Assembly (NCBI GenBank): GCA_965240325.2
Contig: OZ251225.1
Coordinates: 2,542,001 to 2,606,000, forward strand
Length of the DNA: 64,000 nucleotides
Direction: 5' to 3'
From: Rebecca billardiae RCC1528
Lineage: Eukaryota; Haptophyta
This document shows positions 49,798 to 60,122 of this stretch, piece after piece. The position numbers and the translations under genes are program-made. Under the pieces are notes generated by a model that searched no databases, was not told the origin of the DNA, and saw only the letters and a program-made list of their open reading frames with translations. The stretch's first letter is position 1. Every line of letters begins with the position of its first letter.

Positions 49798-52700
49798 TCA
49801 TGGCGTCGGCTGCCGCGGCGGCTTGAAGTCTCGCTCAGGGGCAGGCGGCTTGAAGTTGAAGCGCTCAACCGTCGGCAGGTCCCGCGCGCGCAGCGGGTTC
49901 GGGCTGTTGATCTGGACCGAGCGCCGGCGCGCGCGCGGCGCGCGCTCGCCGAGCAGCCCCTGCTCGCCCACGACCGCGTTGGTGGACGCGATCAGCCCCT
50001 GGATGCCAGAGAGCACCGAGTCGACCTTCTGCCCCACCTGCTCGATGCGCGTGGAGCACGCCTCGATCTTGGCGTCGAGGCGCGCGGTGGACTCGAGCCC
50101 CTCGCGCCGCACCGTGCCGAGCTGCGAGCGCAGCGACGTGAGGCGCGTCGACCACTCGTCCTCGTTGGACGCGACGTCGATCTCGAAGTCGCGCCGCTGC
50201 TCGGCAAGCATCGCCGAGCTGACGAGCACGTGCAGCCACTCGCCGCGCGGGCGCAGGATGGCGGGGATCAGCCGGTGGTACTCGACGATCAGCTGCGCGC
50301 GCATGCGCATGTACTCCGCCTTGCGCCGCTCGGTCGAGAGGTCGTGCGAGTCCGAGAGGATGGTGATCAGCAGGTTGAGCAGCACGATCGTCACGAGGAT
50401 CTGGAAGGCGTAGAAGAGCACCTGCAGCGCGTACTGCCGCGGCGTGGCGACGCGCACGTCGACGGCGAACTCGGCGAGGTCGAAGGCGCCGAGCATGAGC
50501 GCGAAAGTCTCGAGGAGCGCGTGCGGCGTCTCCTCCCGCTCCATGAACGTGAGCACCATCCGCGCGAGCGCGAACGGCACGAGCATGAGCACGACGATCA
50601 GCGCGAACGCGCCCATGTCGCGCACCGCCTGCAACACGGTCGACACGAGCGTCGTGTACGCTCGCAGCCAGAAGAGAAGCTTGAACGAGACGAGCACGAT
50701 GAGCGTGGCGAAGAGGCAGCGGCGCGTGTCGTCGTCCGCGACCACGTCGTTCGCGAGGCCGACGAGCAGCAGCAGCCCGTAGTTCAGCCAGTCCGCCCAG
50801 TTGTACGGCGAGCGCAGGTACGCGCGCGGCGAGCGCGTCGTCAGCAGCGTGCCGGCCTCGATGATGATGTGCGGCGCCGAGCACGCGAGGAGCACCCACT
50901 CGGAGAGGGAGCCGGGGGAGAGCGCGAAGATGGTGAGCACGGCGACGAGCAGCACGAACGTGACGCACATCAGCGCGTGGATCTGCCCCGCGCCGTGCGT
51001 CCACAGCGCGTGCACGATCGCGACGACCGCCATGTTGTCGTACAGATTGGTGCGCGTGCGCCGGCCGTTCAGCTTGTCGAGCTGCTCAAGAAAGCTCACC
51101 AGGTCGCCGGTGAGCGGCACGACGCACGAGGTGTACGTGGAGGTGATGGCGCCCGCGGAGGAGGTGGCGGAGGGCGCGCGCTCGAGCTTGCGCTCGCGCG
51201 TCCAGAAGTCGACGATCCCCGTCACCGCCTCGTCGTACGAGATCGAGAAGCCGCGGCCGGCGGGGCGCACCGCCGACGCGCGCCCGGAGCCGCCGGTCAG
51301 CACGCGGCCCCAGCGCTCCTGCTCGCCCAGCTCGCGCGCGAGCCCGAACGGCGTGCTCTCGTGGGCGAAGGCGGTGTACAGCCGCTCGGAGCCGACGAGG
51401 TTGACGGCGCACACGCCAGAGGGCTGGTGCATCATGTCGAGCGCGGGCAGCACCGCCGCGAGCAGGTCGGCGTACCGGTGGCCGATGCGCAGCAGGCCCT
51501 CCTGCAGCCGCCGCCCCGACGGCGTGCGCACGAACGCCGACACGTTCGCGGCGTCCTCGCGCATCAGCTCGACGAGCGCGCCGAGGATGTCGGCGATGCA
51601 CGCCTTCGCGTCGGCGGAGGACTTGACGCCGAGCGCGACGTCGAGCACCGAGGGCACGAGCGGCGGCTCGTCGCCTCGCAGCACCGAGTCGCGCCTCGCG
51701 GCGGCGCCGGCCGCGCCGTCCGCCTCGTCCGCGTCGACGGCGGGCAGCGCGACCAGCCGGCTGCCCTCCAGCCGCACGTTGTGGAACGGCGGCGCGAGCG
51801 CGTCGATGAGCACGCCGGGCGAGCCCTCGAGCAGCACGCCGAGCGCCCTCGGCTTGGTCAGCGCGCACGCGTGGTGCAGCAGCGTCCAGCCGAACGTGCG
51901 CCCGCGGCGGATGTCGCGCAGGCCGTACGACGCGGTCGGCAGCTCGCGTAGCGCATCCGCGTCGTCCTCCTCGAGGGCGTGCAGCGCGCGCGCGAACGGC
52001 GAGGTGGTGGAGGGCGGCAGGTGCATCGCCCAGTAGATGCGGATCGAGCCGTCCTCGCCGCCCAGCGCGAGCTCGAAGCCGTCGTGCGAGTAGATCACGC
52101 ACGAGCGCGCGCCCAGCTCCATCTCCTGACGGAACTCGAGCGCGCCCGCCTGCACCGCCCACACGCGGAGCACGTCGCCCGACGACGCGAGCGACGCGCC
52201 ATCCGGCGAGAAGGCGAGGCCGGAGAGCGCGTGCGCGGCGGTGTCGCGCGGGTGCGCGCGCGGCAGCGCGAAGAGCTGCGAGAGTCGCACGCGCACGGGC
52301 TCGCTCGAGAAGTCGTCCGCGTACACGCGGCGCACCGACCAGAGCTTGATCTCGGAGAAGACAGACTCAGACGCGAGCATGTGTCCAGCCGGGTGGTAGG
52401 CAACGTTGGCAACGTAGTCGCCGCCGTGCGCCTCGCGGCGCTCGCCGAGGAGCGTGAGCTCGCTCGTGTCGCTCGGGCAGTACCACACGCGCACCGACCC
52501 GTCCTCCGAGCCCGTCGCGAGCTCCCAGCCCAGCGCCTCCTCCTCCGACTGCACCTCGAGCGGCGCGTGCTGCAGCGAGCTGCCGCCGCCGGCGGCGGGC
52601 GGCGGCCGGTCGGCTGTCATCCGCACCGGCGAGCCAAGCACCATCAGCCCTGGCTGCTTCGCGACGCCCAGCGCGGCGGCGGCGGCGGCGGTCGGGCCCG

Positions 52701-54351
52701 CGCTGCGCTCCATCGACGAGCGCGCGTTGCGCTGCTCCGCCGACGGCCGCAGCTGCCGCTTCATCGGCGAGGCCGCGAGCGAGACAGCAGTGGACGTGTT
52801 GAGACGGCTCGTCGCCTCGCTTGTCTCAATGTCCCGCTTGACGCGCGGCGCAAAGCACACGGCGTGCGAGCGCGTCATGTGGGTCTGGAACTCGTCGACG
52901 TACGTGACGCGCGGCGTGGGCCAGCGCTCGATCCGCCACAGCTGCATCCGCCCCCACCGCCCCGCGTGCATCGCGAGCAGCTTGCCGTCGGCGGAGAAGC
53001 ACGCGCAGCGCGCCTCGCCGTCGCTCGTGCCGCGCGTCGTGAAGAGCCGCTCGAAGCGTGGCAGCGCAAACATCTCGATGGCGAGGTTGCCGCTGACGGC
53101 GACGATCGCCGTCGCGTCGGGCATGAAGCCCACGCCCACGCACTGCTTCGCCAGCGTGCCCGGCGGCAGCCCCGACTCCATCGAGAGCGTCGGCGTCGCC
53201 CAGCGCTTGATCGCTCGGTCGGCGCCGCACGTCGTGAGCGTGCGGCCGCCGTCCTGTGGCGGAAACACGACCGAGAAGATGTTGCCCGAGTGCGCGCCGT
53301 CGAGCCGGCCCATCGGCGTGAGCGACGAGGAGGCCCAGAGCCGCACCGTCGAGTCCAGCGCGCACGACGCGATCGTCGCGCCGTCCGGCGAGTATGCCAG
53401 CCGGCGGATCTCGCCGTCGTGCGCGCCGTGCCGCATCGCGTGCAGCTCGAGCGAAGGCACCTCCCACAGACGAATCGCCTGGTCCGAGCCGCACGAGGCG
53501 AGGACGTCGCCGCGCGGGGAGAAGACGGCGTGCTTGTTCGAGCCCGCGTCGTCGCGGAACGCGAGCTCCTCCAGGCTCGGCACCGCCCACAGCTTGATGC
53601 ACGCCTCCGAGCCGACCGACGCCATCGCGTGGCCGCCGGGCGCAAACTCGAGGTGGTTGACGCCTTCGTGCGCGCCCGCCGCGCTCGCGACGAGGACGAG
53701 GTGGCCAGGCTCGGCGTCGTCGGACTCGTCGGGCGTCCAGAGCTTGATCGTCTGGTCGCCGTCGCCCCCACCCGTCGCGATGTGCTCGCCGCGCGGCGTC
53801 ACCGCGACCGAGAACCCGCCGTAGCGCGCGCTCGGGTCGGAGCGCGGGTGCGGCATCGTCTCGCTCAGCAGCTCGAGCGTCGGTAGGCCCCACACCTTGA
53901 GCGCGCCGTCCCAGCAGATGGAGTAGAGGCGGTTGCGCGCGCCGGCCACCTGGAACACGCCGTCCTTGTGCGCGTTCGCGTCCGCGCGCGAGGACATGCT
54001 CAGCAGCTTGTGCGTGCGCGCGTCGCGGATGGCGATCGAGCCGTCGAGCGCGGACGATGCGAGCACATTGCCAATATACGAGACGCAGAAGACCTCGGCC
54101 GCGTGCGTGTCGATCAGCATGCCGGTCCCCGAGTGGTCGACCTCGAGCGAGCTAGCGACCGTGTACAGCGTGACCCCGGGGCCCTCCTCCTGCCCGTCCT
54201 CGGCCGGCGTCTCTGCCGAGTTGGCTGTCGCGAGGCCCATGTCGGATGAGCGGCGCCGCCCCATCCCCTTCCGGACGGGCGCGCGGAAGCTGCTGCCGTT
54301 GCTCCGGCTGCCGCTCGTCAGCCTGCGTACTCTCACGGGCGAGTGCTTCAT
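49798..54351 (-). CDS. WD40-repeat / TRP-like ion channel fusion protein
   Basis: 1517 residues from the ATG at 54351. The N-terminal roughly 800 residues are WD40 repeats, with many GH/WD-like units such as YSICWDGALKVWGLPTLEL, LASCGSDQAIRLWEVPSLEL and IASCALDSTVRLWASSSL. One ankyrin-like unit follows (GWTLLHHACALTKPRALGVL, about residue 833). The membrane part lies at about 1120-1335: six hydrophobic segments, a short pore-like loop at about 1280 (LLETFALMLGAFDLAEF), then a last helix IVLLNLLITILSDSHDL resembling the S6 of TRP and polycystin-type channels. A coiled coil (DAKIEACSTRIEQVGQKVDS) closes it. Probably a cation channel with a cytosolic propeller sensor or scaffold; selectivity cannot be read. 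Single exon, divergent from the ARM-TIR gene. Confidence 0.8.
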   Translation of the reverse strand: MKHSPVRVRRLTSGSRSNGSSFRAPVRKGMGRRRSSDMGLATANSAETPAEDGQEEGPGVTLYTVASSLEVDHSGTGMLIDTHAAEVFCVSYIGNVLASSALDGSIAIRDARTHKLLSMSSRADANAHKDGVFQVAGARNRLYSICWDGALKVWGLPTLELLSETMPHPRSDPSARYGGFSVAVTPRGEHIATGGGDGDQTIKLWTPDESDDAEPGHLVLVASAAGAHEGVNHLEFAPGGHAMASVGSEACIKLWAVPSLEELAFRDDAGSNKHAVFSPRGDVLASCGSDQAIRLWEVPSLELHAMRHGAHDGEIRRLAYSPDGATIASCALDSTVRLWASSSLTPMGRLDGAHSGNIFSVVFPPQDGGRTLTTCGADRAIKRWATPTLSMESGLPPGTLAKQCVGVGFMPDATAIVAVSGNLAIEMFALPRFERLFTTRGTSDGEARCACFSADGKLLAMHAGRWGRMQLWRIERWPTPRVTYVDEFQTHMTRSHAVCFAPRVKRDIETSEATSRLNTSTAVSLAASPMKRQLRPSAEQRNARSSMERSAGPTAAAAAALGVAKQPGLMVLGSPVRMTADRPPPAAGGGSSLQHAPLEVQSEEEALGWELATGSEDGSVRVWYCPSDTSELTLLGERREAHGGDYVANVAYHPAGHMLASESVFSEIKLWSVRRVYADDFSSEPVRVRLSQLFALPRAHPRDTAAHALSGLAFSPDGASLASSGDVLRVWAVQAGALEFRQEMELGARSCVIYSHDGFELALGGEDGSIRIYWAMHLPPSTTSPFARALHALEEDDADALRELPTASYGLRDIRRGRTFGWTLLHHACALTKPRALGVLLEGSPGVLIDALAPPFHNVRLEGSRLVALPAVDADEADGAAGAAARRDSVLRGDEPPLVPSVLDVALGVKSSADAKACIADILGALVELMREDAANVSAFVRTPSGRRLQEGLLRIGHRYADLLAAVLPALDMMHQPSGVCAVNLVGSERLYTAFAHESTPFGLARELGEQERWGRVLTGGSGRASAVRPAGRGFSISYDEAVTGIVDFWTRERKLERAPSATSSAGAITSTYTSCVVPLTGDLVSFLEQLDKLNGRRTRTNLYDNMAVVAIVHALWTHGAGQIHALMCVTFVLLVAVLTIFALSPGSLSEWVLLACSAPHIIIEAGTLLTTRSPRAYLRSPYNWADWLNYGLLLLVGLANDVVADDDTRRCLFATLIVLVSFKLLFWLRAYTTLVSTVLQAVRDMGAFALIVVLMLVPFALARMVLTFMEREETPHALLETFALMLGAFDLAEFAVDVRVATPRQYALQVLFYAFQILVTIVLLNLLITILSDSHDLSTERRKAEYMRMRAQLIVEYHRLIPAILRPRGEWLHVLVSSAMLAEQRRDFEIDVASNEDEWSTRLTSLRSQLGTVRREGLESTARLDAKIEACSTRIEQVGQKVDSVLSGIQGLIASTNAVVGEQGLLGERAPRARRRSVQINSPNPLRARDLPTVERFNFKPPAPERDFKPPRQPTP

Positions 54352-54647
54352 CGTCAGCACGCGCGCCCCGGCGGGGCCACCCTGCGCGACCCACGACCCG
54401 CAGGCCGCTCACGGCCGGGCCGGCCCGCTCGTGGGGATCCGCCACGCTGCTAGCGCTGGCGGCAGCAAGGCGGGGCCGGGTTGTCACCCACTCACCCTGA
54501 AACCGAGCCGCGTGATTGGCTCGTGGTATTGATCAAACATCAGCAGCAACCGATCCTGGTAACCGAGGGTTTCTAACAACGCTACGATCTCCGCGCGAAT
54601 CCTTGCTGCGAGATCTCACAACTGCCACCAAGAGTGACTTGAGCACG
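54352..54647. promoter_or_regulatory. Divergent intergenic region, WD40-channel / ARM-TIR
   Basis: 296 bp between ATGs, containing ATTGG (inverted CCAAT) at about 54514. Bidirectional promoter inferred from geometry. Confidence 0.4.
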
Positions 54648-57600
54648 ATGGCCGCCCCGACGGGGCGAACGAAGACCAAGTCCAGGAGCCCTCGGCTTGC
54701 TGCACTGGACGCACACGCGAACGCGCTCGTGGCGGCACTGGGCGATGAGGACGCTGACCCAAGCCTGCGCACGCGCGCCGCCGACGCGCTCGCCGAGCTC
54801 CTCGAGCCCGCCAACGACCGCGACGTGCGCGGCCTGAAGCTCTGGCTGGCGCGCGCCGAGCCGGAGGTGTCGGTGCTCCTTCACACGCTCGCCTCGGACA
54901 TGGTCGCGCTGTTGCCGCTCGTTGAAGCGTGCACTCGCGTCGTGCACCACCTCGCCGAGGCCGGTGCGGACGAGGAGCGCGCGGCGGAGCAGCGCCGCGC
55001 ACAGCTCACCGTCGCTGGCTTTGCCTTGCCACTCGTGCACCACATGGGCGCCGGCCCGGCGCACGGCCTGCGCACGCTCGCGACGCGCACGCTGGTGCTG
55101 CTCTGCGCCGCTTCGCCCGCCCGCGTGCTCATCGCCACCACGCCCGACGCGCTCCCGACGCTCGCCGCGTGCGTCACGCTTGACGACAGCGCAGAGGCCG
55201 AGCTGCCGCGCCATGCGCTGCGCGCGCTGCATCTTCTCTCGCTCTCGCCCGCGGCGGCGATCCGGATGGGCGCGGACGCACGCGTGCGCGCGCGGCTGCT
55301 CGAGCTCGCCGCCAGGCCGCGCGTCGCTCACGCCGCGCGTATCCTCGCCGCCCTCGCCCTCGCCCACCTGCAGCGCGCGCGCGAGGCGCGCGCTGACGAG
55401 CCAACGGCCGCGCTCACACGCGCGGCGGGCCCGCGCGCCGAGGCGGGCGCGGTGGCGGAGGCGGAGGCGGAGGCGGGCGACGCGGCGCTGGAGGTCCTGG
55501 CGCACTCGCAGCTGGGTGCCGAGCTCCCGCTCGCCCTGCGCGCCGCTCTGCGTGGCGAGGCGTACGCGGGCCGGCGGTGGCGCGCCGACGAGCTGCTGCA
55601 CACTGTCAGCGTCCTCGCGGCGAGTGGCGCCGGTCTGCGGCTGCTGCTCGCGCGCGGCGGGGCGGCGCCAGGCCGCGCCGACACGGGCGCGTTCGCACGG
55701 CGCGGCGCAGGCGCGCCTCGCGGCGGCGCGGCGCGCGTGTCGTCTCGCCGAGCATCGCGCCACGGCCGCGCGCACGAGCTCCTCGACCTGCTCTGCGCCG
55801 CGCTCAGCGCGAGCGCGCCGCGCGCCGCGCGCTCCGGCGCGGGTGCGCTCCTGAGCCTGGCCTTCGCGCCCGATGTGCGAGCGCTCATGTGCGTGCGCGG
55901 CGGCGCGGTGGAGCACGCGCTGTGCGCGGGGATGGGCGCGCGCTCGCACGCGCTGCGCGAGGCGTGCGCGCTGGTGTGTGTCGCGCTGCACGCGCTGCCA
56001 CCGGAGGCCGCCGCGGCCGTCGCGACGCGAAGCCCTCGTGCCAAGCGCACCTCCTCGCCGCGCCGTGCGCCATACAACGACGGCGCGCGCGCGGCCCGCC
56101 GGCGCGCGCTCGAGGCCGAGGCGGCGGCAGCGGACGTGGAGGCGGAGGGACTGGCCCGCAGCAGCAGCGCGGACGACGGCGACGGCCTTGCCGACGACGA
56201 GCTCCCGACGCCGCACCGCGCCGCAGCCTCCTCCTCCGACGACGACGACGATGCCGGCCTCGCGCTCGGCGCTCCGCAGCTCGGCGCGCGCGACGCGCCT
56301 CCCGACGAGCTTGGCGCGATGGCGCGCGCCGTCGCCTCGCGCGCGATCGCCGTGTCGCGCAGGTCGGCGGCGGTGGCTCGGCCGCGCGCGGCGTCCGCGG
56401 GCAGGCGCGACCCGTACACCTACGCCCGCTCGCGCGCTCTCAGCGCCACGACCGACCGCGCCGCGCCTCTGCTGTTTGAGCGCGGGCCATACTGGCGAGC
56501 GCACGAAGAAGCGTGGCGAACCGATCCGTGGGGCAGCGGGCGGAGCAACGACACGCCGCGCGCGCGCGCTCGGAGTCGGCTCTTCCCGAACTCGCCGCCC
56601 TACTCGGCGCCGCCTTCGTCCGCGCTGCACGCGGGCGGCGTGCCGATGCCTCTGCCCCTCGCCGCGCGCAGGGCCCTAGGCGCGCACGCCGAGGCCGAGG
56701 CCGACCAGCAGCCGCTTCTCGAGATCTCGATCTCGCTGCCCGACGAGATCTCGATCTCGCTGCCCGACGCCGCGCGGCGCTTTCTGCGCGCCGCCCGGCC
56801 AGCTGAGGCGCGGCCGTGCGTGTACGTGTGCTTCGCCGAGGCGGTGGACACGGAGCTGGGCAGGAGGGTAGCGCGCGCTGTGCGGAGCGCCGGGCTGCCT
56901 GTCTCGGAGCTCAAGTGCACCGCGCCGGCCGAGCCGTGCAGCGTGGGCCGGTGCGTGCGCGCGCGGATGCGCGGCGTTGATTCCTTGAGGCGCGCGCCGC
57001 GCCCGTGTCGTGTCGGCACCCGTCACATCTGCCCGCGCACGCGTTCTCCCACTCCAACCCCCCACCACGAAATCCTTCCCGCGGCCTGCGCGCCGCAGCA
57101 TGCTCGGCGCACTCTCGCGCGCCGGCGTCGTGCTTGTGTGCGCAGGCTCGGCGCTCAAGGCCAGTGCAACCGCGCGCTTCGAGTGCGCGGCGGCGCTGGC
57201 GTGCGGGCTTTCCCTGGTCGGCCTGTGTGTGGAGCCTGGCTACAGCCCCGACGGCTGGCTGCGCCGCGTGCTCGGCGACGGCGCGCAGTGGCAGCTGCGC
57301 AGCGCGTCCGACCTGAGCGCGGATGCTCTGGCCGGGCTAGTCGCCGAGCTGCGCGCGCAGCTCGCGCAGCGTGACATGCCGAGCACGGACGAAGCGGAGG
57401 CGCCGACGGAGGCAGCTGAGCTCGTGGGCGCGCGCGCTGTGGGCGGTGGCGCCTGGGAGTACGCGGCCGCGCTGCCAACGCCCGAAGACGCGCCCCGCTT
57501 CGCGCGCGGCCGTCGCCGCGCCGCTCGGGCGTCGCGCGCGGCGACGAGTCGCGGCATCAGCGCGGCCTCCCGTGCCGGCCGCGGCGCACGGCCGCTCAGC

Positions 57601-57846
57601 GCCGCGGCGGCCGAGCCCCCATCCACGCCCACCCTGGTGGAGCTGTCTCACGCCGTGTCGGGCGCGGTGCGCGGCGAGGTCGAGGCGCTGGAGATCCGAC
57701 TGGGCGGCCGGCTCGCCCGGCTCGACGCGCGCCTGGCCACGGTCGAGCGCGGCGTGGCGCGCGCCCTCACCGATGACCTCGGGCTCGTGGGCGCAGAGAG
57801 TGCGTCCCTCGAGGTGTCTCCGGATGCCGACCATCTCTTCCGCTGA
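54648..57846 (+). CDS. ARM-repeat protein with C-terminal TIR domain (SARM1-like architecture)
   Basis: Exon 1 is 54648-56950 and exon 2 is 57099-57846. A 148-nt GT-AG intron in phase 2 joins SVGR to MLGALSRAGVVLVCAG. The product has 1016 residues. Residues 1 to about 480 are helical ARM/HEAT-like repeats, e.g. ARILAALALAHLQRAREARA and ARSGAGALLSLAFAPDVRAL. A disordered acidic/Ser-rich linker contains EISISLPD twice. The TIR-like domain is built across the splice: CVYVCFAEAVDTELGRRVAR, AGLPVSELK, GVVLVCAGSALKASATARFE with a conserved Glu followed by CAAALACGLSLVGLCVEP. A further coiled coil ends the protein. Animal SARM1 combines ARM, SAM and TIR and cleaves NAD+; here no SAM was seen. NADase activity is inference. 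An in-frame TTG at 54516 was rejected as start. Confidence 0.72.
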
Positions 57847-58140
57847 TGACCGACGGCCCAACGCGAGGCGGCGAGGCGGCGAGGGCGATGATATCGTCGA
57901 GCACTGATTCGATGATGCAGGTGACACGGCCAATAACTAAGCACGGCGAGGGCGGCTCGCGGATACAGCAGTATACGTACGACCCCCATATATATATGCA
58001 CATATATATAGCTTAGATAGATATAGATAGACGATAGATCGATATAGATCGATAGATATATAGAATGATAGATAGATAGATAGATAGTTGACGAAGCAGG
58101 CACGAAGTCAAAGGCGGCTCCGAAGCCTGCTGAACATCAA
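57847..58140. other. Intergenic with (GATA)n-like tract
   Basis: Converging 3' ends. Degenerate GATA repeats at 58013-58089 are preceded by a short TATATG run. Confidence 0.7.
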
Positions 58141-59487
58141 TCAGAATGGATTCACCCAGCGCGCAGCAGCGGTCAGCAGACGCGGTAGCATGCGCGGCAG
58201 CAGCTTTGGTCCTCCAACGGTGCTCGCGCTACCTGCCGTGGAGCATTGGCGCGAGTCGTCGCTCGGCAGCTCACGGCCAACCGCTGCAGCCTTGATACTT
58301 CCAGCCTGCTCTGGCCCTGCGCCGCGCATGCGTGATGCAGGTGCGGGTTGCGGCATGATCTCAGCAAGCAGCCGCAGCATGAGCGGGTCCTCGCCCGACA
58401 TCGGGTCCTCGAGGATCGGGTCCGTGTGGCTCTTGCCCTCGTAGTACTCTGCGTCGACGTGCACGCCAGCGGCGCGGAGCGCGGCCTCAAAGTCGCGCGT
58501 CTGGTGCCAGTGGCATGTACGATCCGCCATGCCGTGTGCGAGCAGCACAGGCGGCACGCGCGCGGCTGCGGCCGGTGACAGCGCGCGCGCGTGGCACGTG
58601 GGCGAGACGGCGGGCGCGTCGGGCACGAGCGCGCGCATCAGCCGGCGATCAAGCCCCCGAGCGTGCAGCTGCTCCACCAGCGGCTCGAGCTCGTACGGCC
58701 CCGAGATGGCGACCCAGCGCCGCACCTGCGCGAGCGACCACGGTCGCGGCGGCCAGCGCTGGGCTTGTGCGTCCGGCAAGCGCGCCGCGCTGTCGGTGGC
58801 GCCAGCGTCGGCGTTGGCGCCGCCGGCCGGGCGGGACTTGGGGGCGGCCGCCTCATGCTTGGCCTTGCGCAGCATCAGAAGCGCGAGCAGGTGCGCCCCG
58901 GCCGACTGTCCGACGAGCGTGACGTTGGCAGGGTCCACGTTGAGCTGCTCGACGTGAGCAAACACCCAGCCGAGGGCAGCGTCGAGGTCGTCGACCATGG
59001 CGGGGATCGACGCCTGCGGGAAGTTGCGGTAGTCGGGCGAGACGCACACGACGCCGTTGCGCTGGAGCACCTGCGCCTGGATGAAGGGCCACACCTTGTA
59101 CCCGATGATCCACGCGCCACCGGTCACAAAGACGACGAGCGGCCGCTTGGCAGGCGCGCGGCCGTCGTCGGAAGACGGCTGCGCACCGGGCAGGTAGACG
59201 TCGAGCTGCTGACGGATGCTCGGCCCGTACATGATGTTCTTGCGCACCTGCGGGCTGAGAAGGTACGAGAAGAAGAGGGGGAGCAGCGCGGGCAGGGCTG
59301 CGAGCACGAACAGGCACAGCCGCGCAAACTGCACAGCCCACAGGCCGGGCAGGCCGATCAGCCGCTGCAGGAGGAGCCACTCGTGTGCCGCCCACTGCAC
59401 TGTCTTGGCGGGCCCGTAGTCCGGCCGGATCGGATTGGCGCTCGCTCGGCTCGTCAGCCGGCGGAGGCTGAGCATGCCATCCGCCAT
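58141..59487 (-). CDS. ICME: Isoprenylcysteine alpha-carbonyl methylesterase (alpha/beta hydrolase)
   Basis: Hydrolyses the methyl ester of prenylated cysteine, reversing ICMT on CaaX proteins; ER/Golgi membrane. 448 residues from the ATG at 59487. A double membrane segment at about 50-90 is followed by QLDVYLP, the oxyanion motif VVFVTGGAWIIGYK, PDYRNFPQASIPAMVDD, the nucleophile elbow VTLVGQSAGAHLLAL, then HGMADRTCHWHQ with the acid and YYEGKSHTDPILEDPMSGED with the catalytic His. The short C-terminal AARWVNPF resembles the end of plant ICME proteins. An insert rich in Ala/Pro/Gly lies between the nucleophile and the WVAISGPYELEPLVEQ segment. An upstream in-frame GTG at 59574 was not used. 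Single exon. Confidence 0.88.
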   Translation of the reverse strand: MADGMLSLRRLTSRASANPIRPDYGPAKTVQWAAHEWLLLQRLIGLPGLWAVQFARLCLFVLAALPALLPLFFSYLLSPQVRKNIMYGPSIRQQLDVYLPGAQPSSDDGRAPAKRPLVVFVTGGAWIIGYKVWPFIQAQVLQRNGVVCVSPDYRNFPQASIPAMVDDLDAALGWVFAHVEQLNVDPANVTLVGQSAGAHLLALLMLRKAKHEAAAPKSRPAGGANADAGATDSAARLPDAQAQRWPPRPWSLAQVRRWVAISGPYELEPLVEQLHARGLDRRLMRALVPDAPAVSPTCHARALSPAAAARVPPVLLAHGMADRTCHWHQTRDFEAALRAAGVHVDAEYYEGKSHTDPILEDPMSGEDPLMLRLLAEIMPQPAPASRMRGAGPEQAGSIKAAAVGRELPSDDSRQCSTAGSASTVGGPKLLPRMLPRLLTAAARWVNPF

Positions 59488-60122
59488 TTTATTGGGCGAT
59501 CGGGATTCAGCACGCCGCACGGGCGCATCTTCGGGATTCGTGCGATCTTGACCGCGCCGTTTGCGCGCGCACACGGCAGCCCTTGGTTGCTGCCAGCCGG
59601 ACCGTTGACGTTGTCGTGGTCACTACTGAGTCTTAGCTTAGTAGCTTACTACTCTTCAGACTCTCAATCAACAAGATTCGTCATACAGTAGTCCCCCTTA
59701 GACGCGCATTGTACATACTGTAGCATCTAACACAGTAGTTAGTGTTGGACGACCGGAACAGAGTGTCCAGCGCGCATGTGGCGCTGCATGCGTTCTGAAT
59801 AATCGGAATGATTGAATCAAGCTATAGTTTACTAAGAATAAGAGACGCACACCGTCAGACAGGCAGGCGAGATCAACGCCCGCCAACTGTCACCGCCCAT
59901 GGAGCCGTCGCCGATGGCACAGTACACTGTGAAGTACTGACTGCTGCTGCTGCAATCGCTTCTGCTGCAATAAGCAAGTCGAGGATGACGGCGCTGGCGC
60001 GCCGCGAGGCGGCCGAAGCCCTCATCCGCCAGGCCTCGCAGCCAGCAGCCTGAGCCTCGCAGGCGGACGGCTTCGCCTGCTGACCTGAGAGTGTGTGCGT
60101 CTCTTGCAAGTTTGCTTAGTTA
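59488..60122. other. Intergenic, dispersed repeat copy 3 as an inverted pair
   Basis: No gene supported. Contains the dispersed repeat at 59822-59876 and an inverted partner at about 60072-60107. Confidence 0.5.
59822..60111. repeat. Dispersed repeat, copy 3, with inverted partner
   Basis: CTATAGTTTACTAAGAATAA with GAGACGCACACCGTCAGAC and CAGGCGAGATC at 59822-59876. The complement of AAGAGACGCACACACTCTC followed by AGCAGGCGAAG is at about 60072-60107. A small terminal-repeat element is possible. Confidence 0.6.

Noticed and set aside
51979-53886. Long plus-strand open frame opposite the WD40-channel gene
   Set aside because: Arg/Ala/His-rich antisense shadow with no domain.
54516-54647. In-frame TTG extension of the ARM-TIR protein
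   Set aside because: A eukaryotic start should be ATG; 54648 is the first ATG.
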